A DNA stretch of 32,322 nt. Source: Microcaldota archaeon (GTDB taxonomy: Archaea > Micrarchaeota > Micrarchaeia > Micrarchaeales > CABMGC01). The position numbers and the translations under genes are program-made. Where the stretch lies: the NCBI GenBank assembly GCA_021811535.1, contig JAJZOF010000020.1, positions 74,572 through 106,893 of the forward strand, given 5' to 3'. Numbering within the stretch: the first letter of the stretch is position 1; every line of letters starts with the position of its first letter. Below, one piece after another: positions 28,340-32,322 of this stretch. Below the pieces are notes generated by a model, which was given only the letters and a program-made list of their open reading frames with translations, was not told where the DNA came from and did not search any database.

Positions 28340-29140
28340 CTAGTCAATTCCTAAAGCATATTTTACCATGCCAAGAAAGCCTTTCTTCTTTTTGGTCCAT
28401 CGGTTTTCCCCGTGTTTATCGCCGAAACCTGTGTCCATGTTTTCATAAGCTTTGTTTGTAAGTCTTTCTTGCTCCTTCTCATCTAGTTTTGGCTTTGGTC
28501 TATCTTCTTCTGCTTTGATGCCTAGCTTTTCGCGAGCCTCGGCTATGCTGGTTTTGCTCATAGATTTGTATAGATTTGAGGTGCGCTCTTTGTACAGAAC
28601 TTTCTCAGTATTGATTGCATTTGGACTTTGTTTTTCACTTTGCTCCTCCATTCTGCTGGTTGCTCTGCCTTCTATGAATTTTATGTAATCGCTGTCCTCA
28701 TTTATTTCAGCAAGTCTTTTTGGGTCTTGCCTGATGCGTTCGTCTGATTCCCTGACCTGTTCTGTACTGACAAATTGTGATCCGCTTCTTTCTGGTCTCC
28801 AAGATCTCGATTTCACATAGTTTTTGATTTTTTCAAAATAAACTCTCTCATCAGAAGAGCCATGGATTAACCCAAGATGATGAACCACTTCGTGTATGCA
28901 GGTGTTTTCCAGTTCATCATAATTTTGCATTTCTAATTGCCTTGCCGATATGCAGATTTGGTTAACGCCTCCAGTATGATAGTGCGCCAACTCGGGTCCG
29001 TTTATCCCTTCCGTAGGACAACCGTCAAAGTTTATGTGAGGTTTCGGCAAATTGCAGTATTCGCAGACCATGGAGACCGTTTTATATGCTTTGGTCTTCT
29101 TGTATTGCAGTAGCTTATTTTCATACTCTGATGTGCCCAT
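28340..29140 (-). CDS. Predicted zinc metallopeptidase with metzincin-like HExxHxxGxxH motif
   Basis: CIHEVVHHLGLIHGSSDERVYF; N-terminal CEYC...C cysteines; charged Lys/Glu-rich C-terminal half. Confidence 0.6.
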   Translation of the reverse strand: MGTSEYENKLLQYKKTKAYKTVSMVCEYCNLPKPHINFDGCPTEGINGPELAHYHTGGVNQICISARQLEMQNYDELENTCIHEVVHHLGLIHGSSDERVYFEKIKNYVKSRSWRPERSGSQFVSTEQVRESDERIRQDPKRLAEINEDSDYIKFIEGRATSRMEEQSEKQSPNAINTEKVLYKERTSNLYKSMSKTSIAEAREKLGIKAEEDRPKPKLDEKEQERLTNKAYENMDTGFGDKHGENRWTKKKKGFLGMVKYALGID

Positions 29141-29336
29141 TATATCATTTAACTATTTTAGTGATTAGGGATAATATCTTTTAAACTTTTTAGCAATTTA
29201 AGTTGTAACTTACTTCGTATTCCTATCCGTTCATCAACCTATATTTTTGTTTTATGTAGGAGAGCTTTCCTCTCTGGGATTGGCGGTGGTTGATTACTAA
29301 GTTATATTTAAATATGGATACGCTGTAAGAGAAATT

Positions 29337-29525
29337 GTGATAGAAATGAATGAGTTGAAGGGCATCCGCGTCATACGTGCTATGGCGGCGGCAGAAGCCT
29401 ACCGTGCCTCAAGGGCCGGTGAAGTGAATCTATCTAGAGCCAAAGACTTGAAGGAAGTCGCAAGGGCAACGCCTGAACCTAAGGCGAAAGAGGAAGCAGT
29501 GCCTAAGCCTAAGGAATCTGAATAG
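29337..29525 (+). CDS. Small charged protein of unknown function (start 29337 GTG or 29346 ATG)
   Basis: 62-codon ORF, MNELKGIRVIRAMAAAEAYRASRAGEVNLSRAKDLKEVARATPEPKAKEEAVPKPKESE; AT-rich TATA-like sequence TTATATTTAAATA upstream. Confidence 0.5.
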   Translation: MIEMNELKGIRVIRAMAAAEAYRASRAGEVNLSRAKDLKEVARATPEPKAKEEAVPKPKESE

Positions 29526-29538
29526 GCATCGGCATGAT

Positions 29539-29567
29539 CTGTTTTGTGGCTTTATGCCTCAAAACAG
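29539..29567. terminator. Strong hairpin between convergent genes, possible transcription terminator
   Basis: CTGTTTTG T GGC TTTAT GCC T CAAAACAG: 8-bp plus 3-bp stem separated by a T/T mismatch. Confidence 0.45.
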
Positions 29568-29593
29568 AGGGAAAAAAGCCTGTTTTTGTCTGA

Positions 29594-31066
29594 TTAAGAG
29601 AGGAGCCTGTTTAGTGCAGGATAACCCTCAAGCATATTCTGCTGCTCGAGCTGCTGGTAAACCATATACATTATTCCTACGGTAAGAAGCACGCCTACGC
29701 CTGTACCTACCGCCCCTGTTATCGTTGCTACTGCAGCCAGAAGACCTACGAATATGCTGCCGAGGGTGGTTATGGTGGGTATGTATTTGTTTAGTATGTT
29801 CTCTATTATCCTAGGGTCTCGCCTGAATCCCGGTATCTGCCAGCCGACATCCTGAAGCTGCTCTGAGACGCTCTTTGGATTCTGCCCTGTCATCTCTATC
29901 CAGAACTTCCCGAATATAATGCAGAGTATTACTAAAACAACCGTATACATTATCACATGTATGTAGTTTGGCACCTCTAGAAGCCCTCCCCACGGAAGGT
30001 AAAGTGGGCTGGTGCCGCTTACTAAGACACTGAAGTAGTTCTGGTATCCACCTACGCCGCCGTACTGGCTCCCGTATGGCGATGGAAAATCAGGTGAGAT
30101 CAGGTATATTATGCCACCGACAAGCTGTGGGGCGGTAGCGCCTGTTGTCGTTGGTGCCTGCTGGTAGAAGGCAAGGAAATGCGCCAGCGGGGCTATTCCC
30201 CCTGTGACCCCAGCAAGGAAGCTTAGCCACACAGTAGCACTTACCACGAAGGATGTTGCCAATATTACCGGAAGCACGCTCACATAAAGAAATGGTATTG
30301 GAAGCCTTCCGCCTACGCCCCTGAACTGGCTGAAAGCAAGGGGCAGCTCGACCTTCATGTCATATGCGTAAATGCTGACAAGCATGACAAGTGCAGTGAA
30401 GAAGAGAGGGCCGAAGGCGAGTATCGCTGAAGGTATTGCTGTGCTTCCGCCTGCGGCTATTGCTGCGGCGGCCTCGGGAAGTATTATGCTCGTGGTTCCT
30501 GCGACTATGGCGTATGCTACCCCGCCGGCGATGAATAGGTTTATTCCGGAGGTTATCCCATACTTCACCATGGTCTCGTCAAGGTATATCACTATTATCG
30601 CACTTATTGCCAGCTGCACTACGACTATCCAGAAATAGGAGGCGCTTGCTACTGGCATGTATCCAGTTGTTGTGAATATGATTGATTCTATTATGGCTAT
30701 TATCATAGCGGAGAACTTCTGCAGGCTCTGGAACTTTCCCTTCTGCTCCTGGTCATTCAGGTCTATGTTTATCACTCCTGCGCCCTGCAGCAGCTGCAGG
30801 ACTATGCTCGAGAGGACTATAGGGCCTATCCCTACAGTCATAAGCGTACCTATCCTGGCACCGAATATTATATTGACAAGCTGAAGCGCAGGTTCGTTCA
30901 GCACTGCCTTCTGCACGCCGAATGCAGGTATGCTAAACATGAGAAAGTAAATGGAGAGCACGATTGCTGTCCACTTGAGTTTCTCCCTGAAGGTCAGTGG
31001 AGTAGAAGGTTTTTTTATGCTTGGCACTAATTTTGCTATCTTGTCAAGCAGATTTAGTTTCATCAC
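29594..31066 (-). CDS. secY: Preprotein translocase subunit SecY
   Basis: TFREKLKWTAIVLSIYFLMFSIPAFGV; GIGPIVLSSIVLQLLQGAGVINID; about 10 TM segments; WIEMTGQNPKSVSEQLQDVGWQIPGFRRDPRIIENILNKYIP. Confidence 0.97.
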   Translation of the reverse strand: MMKLNLLDKIAKLVPSIKKPSTPLTFREKLKWTAIVLSIYFLMFSIPAFGVQKAVLNEPALQLVNIIFGARIGTLMTVGIGPIVLSSIVLQLLQGAGVINIDLNDQEQKGKFQSLQKFSAMIIAIIESIIFTTTGYMPVASASYFWIVVVQLAISAIIVIYLDETMVKYGITSGINLFIAGGVAYAIVAGTTSIILPEAAAAIAAGGSTAIPSAILAFGPLFFTALVMLVSIYAYDMKVELPLAFSQFRGVGGRLPIPFLYVSVLPVILATSFVVSATVWLSFLAGVTGGIAPLAHFLAFYQQAPTTTGATAPQLVGGIIYLISPDFPSPYGSQYGGVGGYQNYFSVLVSGTSPLYLPWGGLLEVPNYIHVIMYTVVLVILCIIFGKFWIEMTGQNPKSVSEQLQDVGWQIPGFRRDPRIIENILNKYIPTITTLGSIFVGLLAAVATITGAVGTGVGVLLTVGIMYMVYQQLEQQNMLEGYPALNRLLS

Positions 31067-31076
31067 AGGGCACCGT

Positions 31077-32021
31077 TCAGTCGGTTAGTCTTATAGAGCA
31101 GCTGTACCTGCCGTTTCTTACGGTATAGGTTACATCGGCCTTCCGTGACCCGTATATCTCCTTCCCGAAGCTTGCAAATACTGCGCTCGAAAGACGCACG
31201 AACTGCTCTTTTGAACTATTCTCCCTATAATTTAATAATATTACCTTTGCGCCGTCACGGGATCTTGCCGTTGATGCATTTATCAGGAAATGTGATGCGA
31301 GGGTTTTTACTGCAGCGGAAGCGTTGCTCCGGTCTGCTGTTAGTGATGCGGCGCGCGAGGCTGCGGCATTTAGAAATGACTGCATATTGCGCAGGCTGCG
31401 GCCGTTTGCCGAAGCCCTTATTATCGTCTCGCTCAGTATCGATGCAGAGGCCTGATGGATGCATTTTTTATGTAGTTCCTGCGCAAGTGCTGCTGTTAGC
31501 GCTTCTGAAGCGCTTCCGTAATAGCGGCTTGATGCACTTGCGGATGATACGAATCTGCAGCGCTGCGCTGCGTTGTAAACGCATTCTTCTTCTATGGTGC
31601 TTATCCTTATCCCTGTATGCTCAGAGAAGTATCCTGATATGAGCCCGGATTCGAATAGGTGTATATTTGCTCCGATGTGATTCTCCGTGGCGTCTTGAGA
31701 GGCAGTTATCACTGCAGTATTGCCAAGTGGGTTATACAATATGTTCCTGAGTCCGAGTGCCTCAAGCTTTTTGAAGAGGACATTTACATTCCCGCCACTA
31801 CTTATATAAAGTTCTTTCCCGGAGGAGATTCCGAGATTGTATATTGCATCTGCTGACTCGCTGTCTGATGAGCATATTGCGTTTGCTGTTGGGAAGATAT
31901 TTTTCTGGTCGGCCTTTCTTGCCCTGCTCTGTTTTTTTATTTTTTTACTATAACTCCTCTTTGGTTTTTTTTGTTTTGCCCTGGTTTTTTTATCCATTAC
32001 ACCCCAGCATATATTTACCAT
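31077..32021 (-). CDS. V4R-domain-like protein with basic N-terminal extension (start possibly at 31997, MDKKTRAKQKK)
   Basis: LFESGLISGYFSEHTGIRISTIEEECVYNAAQRCRFVSS resembles V4R-type G...L.G......G......E..C...G...C.F signature; Ser/Ala-rich C-terminal half. Confidence 0.5.
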   Translation of the reverse strand: MVNICWGVMDKKTRAKQKKPKRSYSKKIKKQSRARKADQKNIFPTANAICSSDSESADAIYNLGISSGKELYISSGGNVNVLFKKLEALGLRNILYNPLGNTAVITASQDATENHIGANIHLFESGLISGYFSEHTGIRISTIEEECVYNAAQRCRFVSSASASSRYYGSASEALTAALAQELHKKCIHQASASILSETIIRASANGRSLRNMQSFLNAAASRAASLTADRSNASAAVKTLASHFLINASTARSRDGAKVILLNYRENSSKEQFVRLSSAVFASFGKEIYGSRKADVTYTVRNGRYSCSIRLTD

Positions 32022-32125
32022 AAAGAGATATATTAATTTCCTTTTTGCGTTTCCCTGCGAATCTGGGGATAGTATTTGTAGAAAAGGTTTAAATTGTTCT
32101 TTCTAGAGTAAAGTTACGTGGTAAG

Positions 32126-32322
32126 GTGGGTGGAAAAGGGGCAGTAACAGAGGTTAGTTTTGGGGTTGGCAGTGCGCGGCTCCTTACGGGAAAGAACGTC
32201 TCTAAGAAGGTAGAGGCGCGTCTGGAAGAACAGGTGCAGATGGCGCTCTTCAGGCATAATATTCTGAAGGGCATCGAGAGAAAACTAGGTGGCTCCGTAC
32301 TGGCATATGTGGAGAGCCCGGC
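32126..32322 (+). CDS. 5' part of an unidentified CDS (truncated by window end)
   Basis: Open frame with GTG start: MGGKGAVTEVSFGVGSARLLTGKNVSKKVEARLEEQVQMALFRHNILKGIERKLGGSVLAYVESP...; TTTAAATT upstream. Confidence 0.4.
   Translation, partial: MGGKGAVTEVSFGVGSARLLTGKNVSKKVEARLEEQVQMALFRHNILKGIERKLGGSVLAYVESP

Noticed and set aside
1-32322. CRISPR array, transposase, integrase or prophage genes
   Set aside because: No regularly spaced repeats and no such protein signatures seen; the window is mostly core genes

Overview
The window is archaeal core-genome sequence. Gene content, the 'QSAMEYLMTYGWAILII'-type pilin N-terminus and odd tRNA introns suggest a DPANN/Micrarchaeota-like (ARMAN-type) genome; this assignment is an inference. 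Contents: HMG-CoA reductase; a pilin-like Kelch-repeat protein; an rpoD - tRNA-Leu - L18e - L13 - S9 - rpoN - interrupted tRNA - S2 cluster; a second pilin-like protein; MetRS; MCM; a presenilin-like protease; a regulator-grpE-dnaK-dnaJ heat-shock cluster; an APC permease; an interrupted tRNA-Ala; an Lsm protein; an rpoH-B''-B'-A'-A'' operon; TrpRS; a Cys-rich two-TM (VirB2/TrbC-like?) protein; Kae1-Bud32; tRNA-Arg; a lone HExxHxxGxxH metallopeptidase; SecY; and a V4R-like protein. The strongest unusual signal is in the tRNAs. A tRNA-Pro-like gene (5214-5323) carries 43 nt where a 7-nt T-loop should be. This parses as two mini-introns (17 nt and 19 nt) flanking a 6-nt micro-exon TTCAAA, each with a bulge-helix-bulge fold that can be drawn by hand. 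A tRNA-Ala(GGC) at 17034-17131 (minus) has a 26-nt insertion at the same T-loop position. Other items of interest are a six-bladed, disulfide-patterned Kelch propeller on a pilin N-terminus, a possible operator at the heat-shock cluster, and the orphan metzincin-like ORF. No homology search or folding software was run.
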